From Takakia lepidozioides (taxonomy: Eukaryota > Streptophyta > Takakiopsida > Takakiales > Takakiaceae), in the NCBI GenBank assembly GCA_030704615.1, contig CM060731.1, positions 79,030,756 through 79,094,755 of the forward strand: DNA of 64,000 nucleotides. Reading direction: 5' to 3'. Shown here in pieces: positions 44,830 to 55,215 of this stretch. The translations under genes and the position numbers were made by a program. Numbering within the stretch: the first letter of the stretch is position 1; every line of letters starts with the position of its first letter. The notes under the pieces are model-generated. The model was not told the DNA's origin. It searched no databases and worked only from the letters and a program-made list of their open reading frames with translations.

Positions 44830-46073
44830 ATATTATCCCATCCACGAACAATAACTGACTCCCTTTTCGTAAGGCGCCAGTTTCCTTATACAACTCACAA
44901 AAAATTTGCCTACCTTGCAAGTCCTGGCGACCACCGCTTCCACCAAGCGACTGATGGTATCTTCCGACAGCTCCGTGGTCGCCCGAGTCATGTTCAATTG
45001 CCGGGGCTTCGTGCACTTCTTGGCCATGTGCCCGGGCTCCCCGCAATTGAAACACACTCCATCAAAGGTCGCCTTCTGTCCGCCATAAGCCGCTCCACCG
45101 CTTTTCCTTTCGAAGCACCGGGTGCCGCCTTGACGTGTGAAGGCCCTCCCTTCGATTTCCACGTGCCATTTTCGCCGCGTGGCCTATCCCACTTCTTTTC
45201 GGTCGGAAGGAGTCACCTTCCCGCCGAATCTTCTTGTGGTTCAGCTCCGTACGGCCTTGTCTTTCACCCCTAGGGACATCTGAGAAACATTCAGCCCTCT
45301 CAATTGCCTCGTTCAAAGTCTTGGGTGGCTTCTCCTCCAACTTCCGCCTGGCCCATGGGGCCAGTCCCGCCACAAAGTTGAAGACCATTTCTGGTTCTGC
45401 CATGTCCGCGACTTCGAGCAACAGCACATTGAAAGCCTGGACATACCCCGAATGTCATCTGTTTGCTTCAAATTCCTCATCTTGTCCCGGGCAAGCCAGG
45501 ACGCGTTGAGGGGCACAACTGTCTCTTCATCATCAATTCCTTGAACCCACTCCAGTTCAAGGTTTCCGGGCTTGGACCTCGGTCGTGAAGGCGTTTCTGC
45601 CACCATTGTTGAGCATAGCCCCTCAAATAGGTGGGAGCCACTTCCACCCGATCCTCGTCACTCAACTTGGCCGCCCGAAAGTACTGCTCTAGCTCCAAGA
45701 GCCAGGTGTTGAGTGCCTTCCGATTTCGGACGCCCTCGAAGGTGCCGGGTTCCTTAGGCTTCACCTTAAACTTTGCCTTAGTGGAAGTGGCATTAGCCGC
45801 CTTCAACACGTCTTTCAACGTCCCGCCAAACTGCGCCAACAACCCTTCCCAAAAGGCTGCCGGCATGGGAGGCATCTCTTGGTTTGTCGGAGCTCTCAAG
45901 GATTCCTCGGGCTCCGACTCCTCGGATTCCTCCCGCTCTTGGGCGGCCTCGTTTTCGGAAACATGCATCGCTTCCTCAAACGGCTGCCTTGGTGACACGC
46001 CGCCCCCATCGGGCTCACCGGGATCATCATCTTTTGGGCCGTTCCGCTTTCGCTTCAGCTTGCCCGACCCCAT
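44830..46073 (-). pseudogene. Gag, chromovirus copy 1
   Basis: Start MGSGKLKRKRNG at 46073, 56 bp inside the LTR border. Acidic N-terminal region (ENEAAQEREESEESEPEES), capsid domain (WLLELEQYFRAAKLSDEDRVEVAPTYL, QQWWQKRL), and zinc knuckle CFNCGEPGHMAKKC (about 45010-45050). Frameshifts near 45545, 45440 and 45160 break it. Confidence 0.85.
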
Positions 46074-46114
46074 GATGAGGCCCATCCCAAGGACGATCGC
46101 GTACTGAACTCTAA

Positions 46115-46126
46115 GCTCTGATACCA
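46115..46126 (-). promoter_or_regulatory. Primer-binding site (tRNA-iMet), chromovirus copy 1
   Basis: TGGTATCAGAGC on the minus strand, two bases inside the 5' LTR, is the classical complement of the 3' end of initiator methionine tRNA that primes reverse transcription. Confidence 0.95.
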
Positions 46127-46128
46127 AA

Positions 46129-46852
46129 TGTCGCGCACCTCACTTCGGTAAGCTCCCCTTCAAGTCATAGTTACTCGCTTTGATGCGCGCGCCTAACTCC
46201 CAACCTGGCCGCCCGGGCCAACTTGGAGCTTCGGCTGCTCACCGGACATAACGGTCCCCCTTCGCTTCCCTCTAAACCCTCCCTCCACCTATTTGGGACT
46301 AGGAGAATCCCTTTGGTAGATGGCAGTCCGGAACAGCTCCCCACTCTTTGGTCGCTTTCCGGCTCGCTCGCTTACTCACTAGTTTTTGGTCACCAACGGG
46401 TTTGCACCGTTCTCGGGGTTACTACTCCTATATATACTTCTGTAGCTGTCCGCGGGGGTTCCACAACCAGCCATGCCATTTTATGGCGAACCACCACGAA
46501 AACCCTCGACTCCCAGTGATGAGTCGCGGTGAGTCTTGGCCCACTCACCACGGCCCTTATGGACCGTGATGAGTCCCAAGACTCCCCACGACTCCCACCA
46601 CGAGGTCTCCGCCCCCTGGTGAGTCCTATGCCACCCCCACTAAGTCCCGCTAAGCTACCACCACCCCTTGTGGAGCCACCCCCACCGCAACCCGGTGTGC
46701 GGGGCTCCACCTAGTGAGCGCCTCCGCCTCCTTGAGTGCCTTGGGCACTCAAGGGTGCTTCAGCCCCCCATACCTATCGCTGCGCTGCCCCCACCACAGG
46801 GGCAGCCCCTCATGTGTCCCGACCCCCTGCCTCAAGGCAAAGGGCCGCGACA
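46129..46852 (-). repeat. 5' LTR with TATA box, chromovirus copy 1
   Basis: 724 bp, nearly identical to the 3' LTR. TATATATAG on the minus strand at about 46428-46436 is the likely promoter for element RNA. Confidence 0.9.
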
Positions 46853-46857
46853 CCCCA

Positions 46858-48110
46858 CCATGCTCCAATCCTATGCAGCTGAAGTGACTCCCCCTGATAG
46901 TTCGACTCGGATAGGCGCCGAGGTCAACCTCGCCTTGAGCTCTTGGAAAGCTCGTTCCTGCTCATCTTCCGCACTACCCTCTCCTGGTCCACCTGGTCAG
47001 CTTGGTTAGAGCCTTTGCAATGGGACTAATCCCTTGACAAACCGTCTATAATAGTTGCCAACCCATGAAGCTCGAACTCGGCTCAGATCCGTGGGGCGTG
47101 GAATTGTGCATGGCCTCTACCTTAGTCTACTGTACCCCCATCCTCCAGGATATATCATTGACCCAGATACTCAATCTGGGTTGTGAAAACTTGCACTCCC
47201 CGGATGCACTTCATATGTGCTCTCTCAAGCGCTTCATACCACCTGAAGGTGTCCTCTCATGCTCCTCCATCGTAACACTGAGATGATGATGTCATCTATG
47301 TAGCACCGAGCAAAGTCCACCCCTGCTAGAATCCTATCCATGACTCTCTGAAACTCTGCAGAAGCATTCTTAAGCCCAAATGGTAAGACCGCCACTGATA
47401 TAGGCAATCCTTGCCGTGCTCTTGATCCCCAGAATGCCGTCTTCTGCTTGTCCGCCTCCTTGATTGGCAACTGGTGATATCCGGATCGTAATCCAAAGTG
47501 CTAAACGGCTTAGCATGCCCGATGGCAGCAAAGAATCATCCTCTAGTGTTGGCAGGCATACTTATCGGACTTGGTCTGACGATTTAACAGGCGGTAATCA
47601 CCGCACATACGTCTCTCCGTCATTGCCATAGACATCCTTCTTGGCTGGCATCACTGTGGCTGAAGCATACTCTCTCACCAGAGAGCTCCACCAAACTGCC
47701 TCCCAGGATCTTGAGTCCTCATCTGAATCAAAGACCTCTCCATGTCACTGTATCTATAGGGTCTCTGAAAGATTGGCGTCTCAGTGGCCAACTCATACGG
47801 ATCTCTTGACCACTTCAGTGTCAAGTCTCTTTCAACGAAGGCAAACAATTCCTGTAAGCCCTCAGGAACCGCCGTCTACGTCGTCTCTCTCCTCCGGTGA
47901 CAATGGGTCCAATGTCAGGCTCCCAATGTCCTCCGTAACTGCAACTTAAGTCCAGTGGGCTTGAGGTGAGACGCGTCCAGTGGTTGCTATGTTGCAACCT
48001 CTTGAGCAGTACTCCCTCCTGCTCATTCAATGACAAGGCGTCATCCTGCCCCATCATCTCATCCTTGAGAACCTCCTCAACCCGAGAAGAATCCCAACCT
48101 CATCCATCAC
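46858..48110 (-). pseudogene. Reverse transcriptase region (copy D/E)
   Basis: Minus-strand fragments in several frames give ERRMCGDYRLLN (about 47610), LRSGYHQLPIKEADKQKTAFW (about 47450), PFGLKNASAEFQRVMDRIL and ARCYIDDIIIS (about 47290-47330). The last is the catalytic YxDD motif. It then runs into the first residues of RNase H at 46860-46890, where the chromovirus sits. The RT is clearly Ty3/gypsy and lies directly downstream of the DNMT, which fixes the domain order for the family. Stops at about 47500-47560 and 47100-47160 show decay. Confidence 0.8.
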
Positions 48111-48589
48111 AGCCGCTTGGTCTGCCAACTCCCTCCTGAACCTGAGCACCTCCTGTGCCATGGATGCATGCCACCCCATGGATGCATGCCCCCCGTGTCC
48201 TCACATTCTCGCCCTGCCAACTCCCTCTGTTGAACCTAGAGCACCTCCACGTGTTGCCATGGATGCATGCACCCCGTGGTACTCACATGCTCGCCCCCAC
48301 TCATGACCTGTACTGTCTCGGTAGGCAGAGAGGACCATTGGGAAGTGTACTACGCACTCTGCATTGCTCAGCAGAGCCAAGCTGATTTAATCCAGGTCAA
48401 AGCAATTGAGATCCATTGCTTGCCCCAACCTTGACGACGTGATGCCTCAGAAAGAGACGACACCGCGTGGTACAGTGGTAAAACCATTGCCCGCTCAACG
48501 CTCGTCAGCATTAGGCTCCACTAACTGCCAATTGAGCATCCCACAGGAGGCGGTCCACTATCCGGAAAGCATGCGATCCTGGGAATCGA
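48111..48589 (-). pseudogene. DNMT-RT linker region (copy D/E), unassigned
   Basis: Between DNMT and RT homology, with no recognisable domain and broken frames. CATGGATGCATGC-type words occur four times between 48160 and 48275. Confidence 0.4.
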
Positions 48590-49170
48590 ATGAGCAGTGT
48601 AGGTAATGCTGCTCGGGGGGGACCCACCTTGTGACACTGCAAAGGCGAACGGTCATCGTGTCTCACACGCTGAGACTGCATCCCTGTGTCCAGAATGTTA
48701 TCCACTGTGAGATGTGCATGGCACTGCACCCCATCAAATGCACGCTTGAGCAGTGCGGGTGGCATCAAGTTAGTCCACCATAGCCGTGGACGATGAGCCG
48801 GACCCCACTGTAGCTGCATCTAGCAACAATGTGACCCAAGCCGCTGATGAATGCCCTTGGCAGGGCCAACCTGCCCCTACCAGATCAATGGAGCCACCCC
48901 TCCAATCCTGTGCCCCCAGCAACGAAATGTCTGCTGGCAAGGCCTGCTGATATCCACGAATTGCAGACAACCGACAACAAACTCAGGGACCTCTGCATCA
49001 CCAACTGAGCAACATGGCGAATTGAAACGCGTCGTGCAGTCTCATCCCTCTCCACATACAGGTAACGCCGAACTCCGTACACCTGCCTGTAATACAAACA
49101 GCCAATCCGGTGTTGATCCTGCCAAACAAGTCCAGAAGACAAATGCTTCATCCGGATACTGCCACACAAT
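48590..49170 (-). pseudogene. DNMT3-like methyltransferase with catalytic-region deletion (copy D/E)
   Basis: Minus-strand IVWQYPDE precedes the domain with CAG where copy A has TAG, showing that gag-PR and DNMT are one frame. Motif I is present but out of frame. ADISLLGAQDW and GAGWPCQGHSSA (motif IV, catalytic Cys, about 48866) follow. Directly after HSSA the sequence jumps to AWVTLLLDAATVGS, deleting about 170 bp that in copy A encodes the ENVP motif. HRPRLWWTNL and the tail VDNILDTGMQSQRVRHDD follow. Loss of ENV makes this copy catalytically dead. Confidence 0.85.
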
Positions 49171-49427
49171 AGGTGTGGTGTCCAATGGAGACAATTGAGG
49201 TGGTCCTGGTGCAATCCCCGCACTCTCCTCCTCTCCTGACGGTACAAAAGCCTCCACCCAGGCTTGTTGCACCCGTCGATCAGCATCCCGCTGCAAAATC
49301 CTTTCTCGTGCCCCACAATGGGGGGTCGAGCAACCATGGTAGGCACCTCGCGCCATACCATACATGTCCATCCTGCTCTCCCGGAGGTGGTACATCACTC
49401 TGAATGAGCATGCCCTCAAGCAACTCT

Positions 49428-51574
49428 CTAGGCCAACTCACTTGCCCCTGCCCCCGCTGTGAATGCTGCTAGTGTCGGCATCTTGCCTCGCTGGGCAACC
49501 GCAACTCTCCTCCTATGAACGTCACAGGGAGCTGCACAACGCCGGCCCTCCCCTGACTGCCATGCAGGCCTATAGGAAGCTGACTCCTCCCAAAAATCCA
49601 GGGTGAAGCCCATGGGTACAACACTGCCCCACCAACCAGGACATCCTATGAGACCGCGTTGTCCAATGGCCTTGGCTCGCATCACTGAGCCATCTGTAGG
49701 GCTCCTCCCAAAAATCCCTCCTCCCAAAAATCCAGGTGAAGCCCATGGTGTAACAACACTGCCCCACCAACCAGGACATCCTATGAGACCGCTCTGTCAC
49801 AATGGCCTGGCTACGCATCCCTGAGCCATCTGTAGGGTGATCCGGCCGTAGTCTGATAGCCAACTCACGCCGTGTCATGCCCCGAGCGTGCTCGATCCTC
49901 CCAGAGACGTCTGAATCTGGAAAGGACAAGGCTCCATATCCGCCTCCTGTGAGGCCCAACCTGGCAATAGCAGCTTCTGGCCCAGCATCAATGGCTGAGC
50001 TCCCGATCCAACAAGACCGCCAGTGGCCGGTACCCTCTTGCCTGCCGGTCCACTCAAACAGAAATGCCATCCTGGTTGTCTAACATGACAACTCCAGGTG
50101 TCACCATGGCGCGCTCAATGGCTGGCCTAGCTGGCAGCTCCATCAACCTGGCAGGTGCAGTTGCCATTGGGCTCCGCTGTGGCAGTCTTGACCCTCAAAT
50201 CCGAGGATCCCTCGGCACTACACCTCCCCGTATCTCCGCAGAAGATGAAGTAACCTAACCTCCCACTCTCACAGAGTGTAGCTGCCAGCCTGAACACCTC
50301 AGCTGCTCTTACACCCCCTGGCGTCACAATCATGGTAGCCGAGAACAATGGAGCCTGGCACACAGATGTGGCCGCTCCTAGCAGCACACTACCTGCCGTA
50401 GCCTTGGCAACACTAGGTAGTGTGCTACCCGTGTAGCTCTCCCCAATGGCATAGTAACCTTTGCATTGGTAACAGTCGGGCGAGAACTAGGTGCCATGGA
50501 TGGCGTCGACACTGTCCCGCCAATGTGAATAACTGAGGAAGCCTAGCCTGACGGCTTGCCTCCCCACGCTGTGGATCCACTCCACCTCTGCACCTCGTGG
50601 CTCAGGAACTCGTGCTGCTCCTCGAGTCACGGCTGCAGCAGACTCCACCTGCACTAGTGGTAGTGCTGCTCCACACATGAATCCCATGCCTCCCATATCT
50701 CCTCCCTCAGTAGTAGGATGTGGACCATCCGGCCTTAGAGCCAGTACCACCTGAGCTGTCGCCATGGCAGCGGCCTCTGCTCTAGCTGCTGAAGCCGGTT
50801 GGCCATGCCTTGGTCACACCCTGATCTCCGCGTCCTTGGCCATGTTGAGCTTGCCCTTGGCCTGCACCTCGTGCTGGCCACCTCGTCCTCTCTGGGATGC
50901 TCCACCTCGCCCCCGGCCACCATTTTTCCCTTGAACTGGCCTGGCGCAACTCAGGATGCAAACCATAAACACTGGCCTCTCCATGCCCGTGTTTGCCACA
51001 ATGCCCACACTGCAACTATCCCATTGCTACTTGCTGAAGCTGCCGGTGCAGCGGTAGTTGTAGCCACTGCCCTCGTGGCTCTAGTGCCCCTAGTGATGGA
51101 GACATATCGGGTGACCAGTACATCCTCCACTCCTCGATCTCAACCTCATGTGCCCCCGCCTGAACTCATGGTAATCATCCATAGGCAGCCCCTCCTCAAG
51201 TGCCGAAACAACCCCTTCCATGCCATGAAAGGCGTAAATAGTTGTGGATTGCGCATTTGCTGCAAATCACACACCACTATCAAACTCTTGGATAAATCAT
51301 CCAACTCGATGGTGCCACTGCCCCAGAGTACCTTCGTGGCCCCTTGGTAGCTCCATACATCTCCTCCATTGTGTCCCACAACAATGGCAAAGAAACACTT
51401 GCACCGCCGGTAGGAGTCCTCCTGATTCACAATCCGAATCAGAACCTTCCGTAGAAGACACGGAGGTGAAGGTGGCCTAAACCGCACACCTCGTCTCGTG
51501 TACCCACTAGTATCGCTAGTGCTCAAACCGTCACTGTCCCAGCAACTAGTGGCACCCTCCGTGTTGACACTCAA
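49428..51574 (-). pseudogene. Gag and protease (copy D/E)
   Basis: Start MSVNTEGATSCWDSDG at 51574 supplies the N-terminus missing from copy A. About 655 bp (copy A 499-1153, including the gag helix domain and first zinc knuckle) are deleted near 51028. The second knuckle survives as CGHCGKHGHGEAS with its last Cys lost. The protease site lies near 50005-50015, where a one-base loss turns LLDSGA into LLDRE. A duplicated piece near 49600-49790 repeats the stretch encoding SHRMSWLVGQC with CCCATGGGCTTCACC. Confidence 0.8.
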
Positions 51575-52222
51575 CCGGTCATGAACATGTCCCTAACCCT
51601 AACCCCCTCTCCACAAGGTAACCGGGTAGAGAACCTGTTGCGGCTTATGGTTTGGAATACTAAGTTCCTAACATAGCCTACACCTGTACCTGCATCCACC
51701 GCAAGCACTCCTATGGTTGGCTGGTCATCACCTCCAACCTCACCACAGGAGAAACAATGATGGTCTGGCTGGTCATCACCCCAGCCTCACCATCGACAAC
51801 ATGCTCTAGGACTGGCCGGTGATCAATCCAGACCAATCACCTATAAAAACAAGCGCCCACCACAAAAATACATGGCGCACAGTCAAGCATGCAGGTATGG
51901 AGGGGATCCAAACAAAGAAATCAGAACGACAACTCCCCCCACAAAACAACTCCACGGTGTTGCTCCTGCAAGGACACCCCAGCCCACACCGGACTGACTC
52001 TTGCCTCACCTACGGAAAAGTCTTGGGCTAATGAGAGGGGGGAAACTACGAGGAAGAGAAGCTAAAGCAATGCCTAATCCCAGCATGCCCTCATCCCAAC
52101 ACTCTTCCTCTCCTCTCTTCCCTCACTTGCATGACCATGGATATCATGAAGATCTCCTCAACCACCAAAACAGCCCTCCACGATCTTCAAAATTCGGCCT
52201 CAAGACCACAAACATCTAGTCC
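51575..52222. other. Upstream leader of copy D/E and unassigned sequence
   Basis: No gene supported. CCCTAACCCTAACCCC at about 51594 is a short telomere-like word. GGCTGGTCATCACC occurs twice (about 51719 and 51769). A TATA-like CCTATAAAAAC on the plus strand at 51840 lies in front of a short open stretch of no recognised content. No terminal repeat of the PHD/DNMT family is found here. Confidence 0.4.
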
Positions 52223-52227
52223 CTTAG

Positions 52228-52959
52228 TGTCGCGCACCTCACTTCGGTAAACTCCCCTTCAAGTCATAGTTACCGCTTTGATGCGCGCGCCTGACTCCCA
52301 ACCTGGCCGCCGGCCAACTTGGATTTCGGCTGCTCACCGGGACATAACGGTCCCCTTCGCTTCCTCTAAAACCCTCCACCTATTTGGGACTAGGAGAATT
52401 CCCTTTGGTAGATGGCAGTCCGGAACAGCTCCCCACTCTTTGGTCGCTTTCCGGCTCGCACGATTACTCACTAGTTTTTGGTCACCAACGGGCTTGCACC
52501 GTTCTCGGGTTACTACTCCCTATATATACTTCTGTAGCTGTCCGCGGGGGTTTCATAACCAGCCATGCCATTTTATGGCGAACCACCACGAAAACCCTCG
52601 ACTCCCGGTGGTGAGTCGCGGTGAGTCTTGGCCCACTCACCGCGGCCCCAATGGACCGTGATGAGTCCCAAGACTCCCCACGACTCCCACCTCGAGGTCT
52701 TCACCCCATGGTGAGTCCTATGCCACCCCCACTAAGTCCCACTAAGCTACCACCACCCCTTGTGGGACCCCTCCACCGCAACCCGTGTGCGGGGCTCCAC
52801 CTAGTGAGCGCCTCCGCCTCCTTGAGTGCCTTGGGCACTCAAGGGTGCTTCAGCCCCCATACCTATCGCCGCCATCGCTGCCGCTGCCCCACCACAGGGG
52901 CAGCCCTAATGTGTCCCGATGTGTCCCGACCCCCTGCCCTCAAGGCAAAGGGCCGCGAC
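52228..52959 (-). repeat. 3' LTR, chromovirus copy 2
   Basis: 732 bp. Shares CTCGCACGATTACTC and GAGGTCTTCACCCCA with its partner at 58479-59201 but not with copy 1. Confidence 0.9.
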
Positions 52960-53804
52960 ACACACCCCTACCAACAGGGAGTCGATGTCCTCATCGACTT
53001 GTCCATTTTGTAGAAACGAACATCCAAGTTGTGGCGTCCCACATCAAGGAGTTTGTTTCCGTACCATGGCGTCCCATGGCAAAGAACCAAACCCCACACT
53101 TGACTCCACTCTCCACTAGCTAGTTCGGCCGACTTCCTCCAAGTCCGGCCAAGGGTGGAGCCTCTCCAGCTCCTCCCAGTGCACTCTTCTTGGCCTACTT
53201 CAAGGCCAAGGAACGATCCTCCCCGAGGATCGAATCGCCTTACTGCAACAACATTGCTTGCGATCGCTCATGATGCCGCTTTTGGCATCACCTTGAGCAA
53301 GGGTTCACCTGGAACCCTCTTTGACTAGGAAGATAACCTTGAACCAACCGTGCGCCCCAATCACTACAATTGGGTCCGCCTTGGAATGCTGGCCTGAGGT
53401 ACAGGAACACGCCGAAGCCGCACTACGACTTCGTCCCGAGGCTACACGATTATAGTACGTGAACGGAAGCACGTAGCTTCCGCGTTAGCCCGCACTACAA
53501 GGCAACCCCCTCGGTAGCGCAGTTATAGTACGCGCACGCGCCAGGTGCGCACTAGCACTTGAACTCCCAATAAGGCGCAAGTTTCCTTGCCCCTTGGATG
53601 GGAGTCACCCGATTTCGGCACTGCGCAAACACACGATTAACCAATTTACCTCTCCCACTTTTGTAAGCTAGCATGCATTCTACACACTAGCCAACCACAC
53701 CATGCATCACCATTTCAAACACAATAGGACGCACAATATTTGGAACCCATTTCCTTTATAACAAATTTTTGTACAATACAAGTTTTTGCAATCGGATTCC
53801 TGAG

Positions 53805-55215
53805 CTAGCTAAACCGGGCTAAGCATGCATTTCCTCCCCCACGCTCCAAGGTTGATGTCCCCATCAACGTTTCTTCTTCGCTTTTGAGGTCGCCCTTCGA
53901 ACGCTGCAACTGCCTCGGATGCGTTTCCCATTTCTGAGGCACGCACCCAAGATGCCTCCACAAGATGATAGCCCTTCCATTTGACGAGATACTCCGTTTC
54001 TCGGTTCTTGAACCTCCTCGACTTAAGTATTGCCTCCACCTCGTACTCGGTTCATTTTCATGATCCAACAGCATAGGTGGCGGACGCAACACTTGCTGCC
54101 GATTCGGACGTGCTTCATCTTTGAAGTAAGGCTTCAAAAGGGAGACATGGAATACTGGGTGCACCTTGCTGTTTGCCGGCAGCTCCAATTCATACACATC
54201 CTCATTCATAACCCTCCGAATGCGAAAGGGACCCGCATACGGAGGTACGAACTTCGGACTCACTTCCGGAGGTAGTCGAAAATTCTTGATGTTCAACCAG
54301 ACCTCTGTGCCTGCCTCAAACTTCACTTCCCTCCGCTTCCGATTCGCCTGCCTTTCATACCGTTTCCTAGCTTTGGCAATGTTGTACTTTGCGAGCTTCA
54401 ACAAACGCTCGCGTTCTTCCAGCACCGCCGCTACTGCCGGTTCCTCAACGTCCTGGGCGGCCCAACTTGTCGGCACCAGAGGTGCTTTTCCATAGACCAA
54501 CACAAAAGGGGAAACTCCCGTCGCGGAGTGTTCTGTGTTATTATAACAGAACTCTGCCGCGTCTAAGTGTTCCATCCAGTCTGATTGGTCTGCCGACACG
54601 TAATTCCGCAAGAATTGCTTCACTACGGAATTCACTCTTTCCGTTTGGCCGTCCGTCGTAGGTCGGAAGGCGGTGCTCATCTTCAGCCTCGTCCCCATCT
54701 TCTTCCAAAGTGCTCTCCAAAATTTACTCGTAAACTTTGGTCGCGGTCCGAGACAATATCCTTCGGGACTCCATGATGCTTTAAGACGTGGGCGAAGTAA
54801 AGTCGCCCTGTCTCCTGCGCCGTTGCCGTCTCCTTGGTGGGGATGAAATGGGCCATTTTACTGAACCTATCTACCACCACCATGATTGCATCGAATCCTT
54901 TTGACAGCGGCATAGCAGTCATGAAATCCATCGAGACGCTTTCCCAAGTCCCCTCTGGAATCGGCAAGGGTTGTAACAGCCCCGCTTGCTTTTTGTACTC
55001 GCTCCGGTTTTGTTGGCATGTGGTGCATGTCTTGACATACTCCTCTGCCTCCTCCCTCAGTTTGGGCCAGAAATACTCTTTCTTCAAGAGTGCCGCAGTG
55101 CGCTTGGCTCCGCCGTGGCCCGCAAGCAGGCTATCATGGCATTCTCTCAAGAGGCTATCTCTGATCCCTCCCTTTGGCACATAGAGACGTTTTTGCTTAT
55201 ACCGGAGCAGTCCTT
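53805..55215 (-). pseudogene. Integrase and chromodomain, chromovirus copy 2
   Basis: Zinc domain HDSLLAGHGGAKR and CTTCQQNRSE (about 55000-55140), core MDFMTAMPL and VSDRD, then a one-base loss near 54740, TDGQTERVN (about 54650), GPY/F region PPYAGPFRIRRV, and VFHVSLLKPYF. A further one-base loss near 54047 (CTCGGTT where copy 1 has CTCAGGTT) throws the chromodomain into the next frame. There, EAILKSRRFKNRETEYLVKWKGY and EASWVRASEM (53890-54039) form a complete chromodomain with the aromatic-cage positions plausible. Confidence 0.9.

Larger units (their letters stand above)
39886..46852 (-). mobile_element. Chromovirus (Ty3/gypsy with chromodomain), copy 1, nested
   Basis: Paired LTRs at 39887-40612 and 46129-46852 begin TGTCGCGCACC and end GGCCGCGACA. 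CCCCA flanks both sides (39881-39885 and 46853-46857, one extra G at the left), a near-perfect 5-bp target duplication. Primer site complementary to initiator Met tRNA lies next to the right-hand LTR. Internal order on the minus strand is gag, protease, RT, RNase H, integrase, chromodomain, then about 850 bp of non-coding sequence (40613-41462) before the 3' LTR. Multiple frameshifts. LTR variants (CTCGCTCGCTTACTC, GAGGTCTCCGCC) are shared by both LTRs but differ from copy 2, so it is an independent insertion. Confidence 0.95.
36965..51574 (-). mobile_element. Ty3/gypsy PHD/DNMT element, copy D/E, split by a nested chromovirus
   Basis: Reading the minus strand: gag from ATG 51574, zinc knuckle, protease (about 50000), DNMT (49170-48600), RT (48100-46900), RNase H (46900-46853, resuming at 39881), integrase (39490-38300), PHD (about 38060-37930), polypurine tract, and terminal block 37662-36965. 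The chromovirus at 39886-46852 interrupts RNase H between MVG and LGAVF. Removing it leaves roughly 7.6 kb in a single collinear order, the only copy here showing DNMT, RT, integrase and PHD together. Internal deletions in gag and DNMT and many frameshifts show it is dead. The 5' terminal repeat is not visible upstream of 51574. Confidence 0.85.

Noticed and set aside
51594-51612. Telomere or interstitial telomeric repeat
   Set aside because: Only two CCCTAA-like units; too short, and it lies in the leader region of copy D/E.
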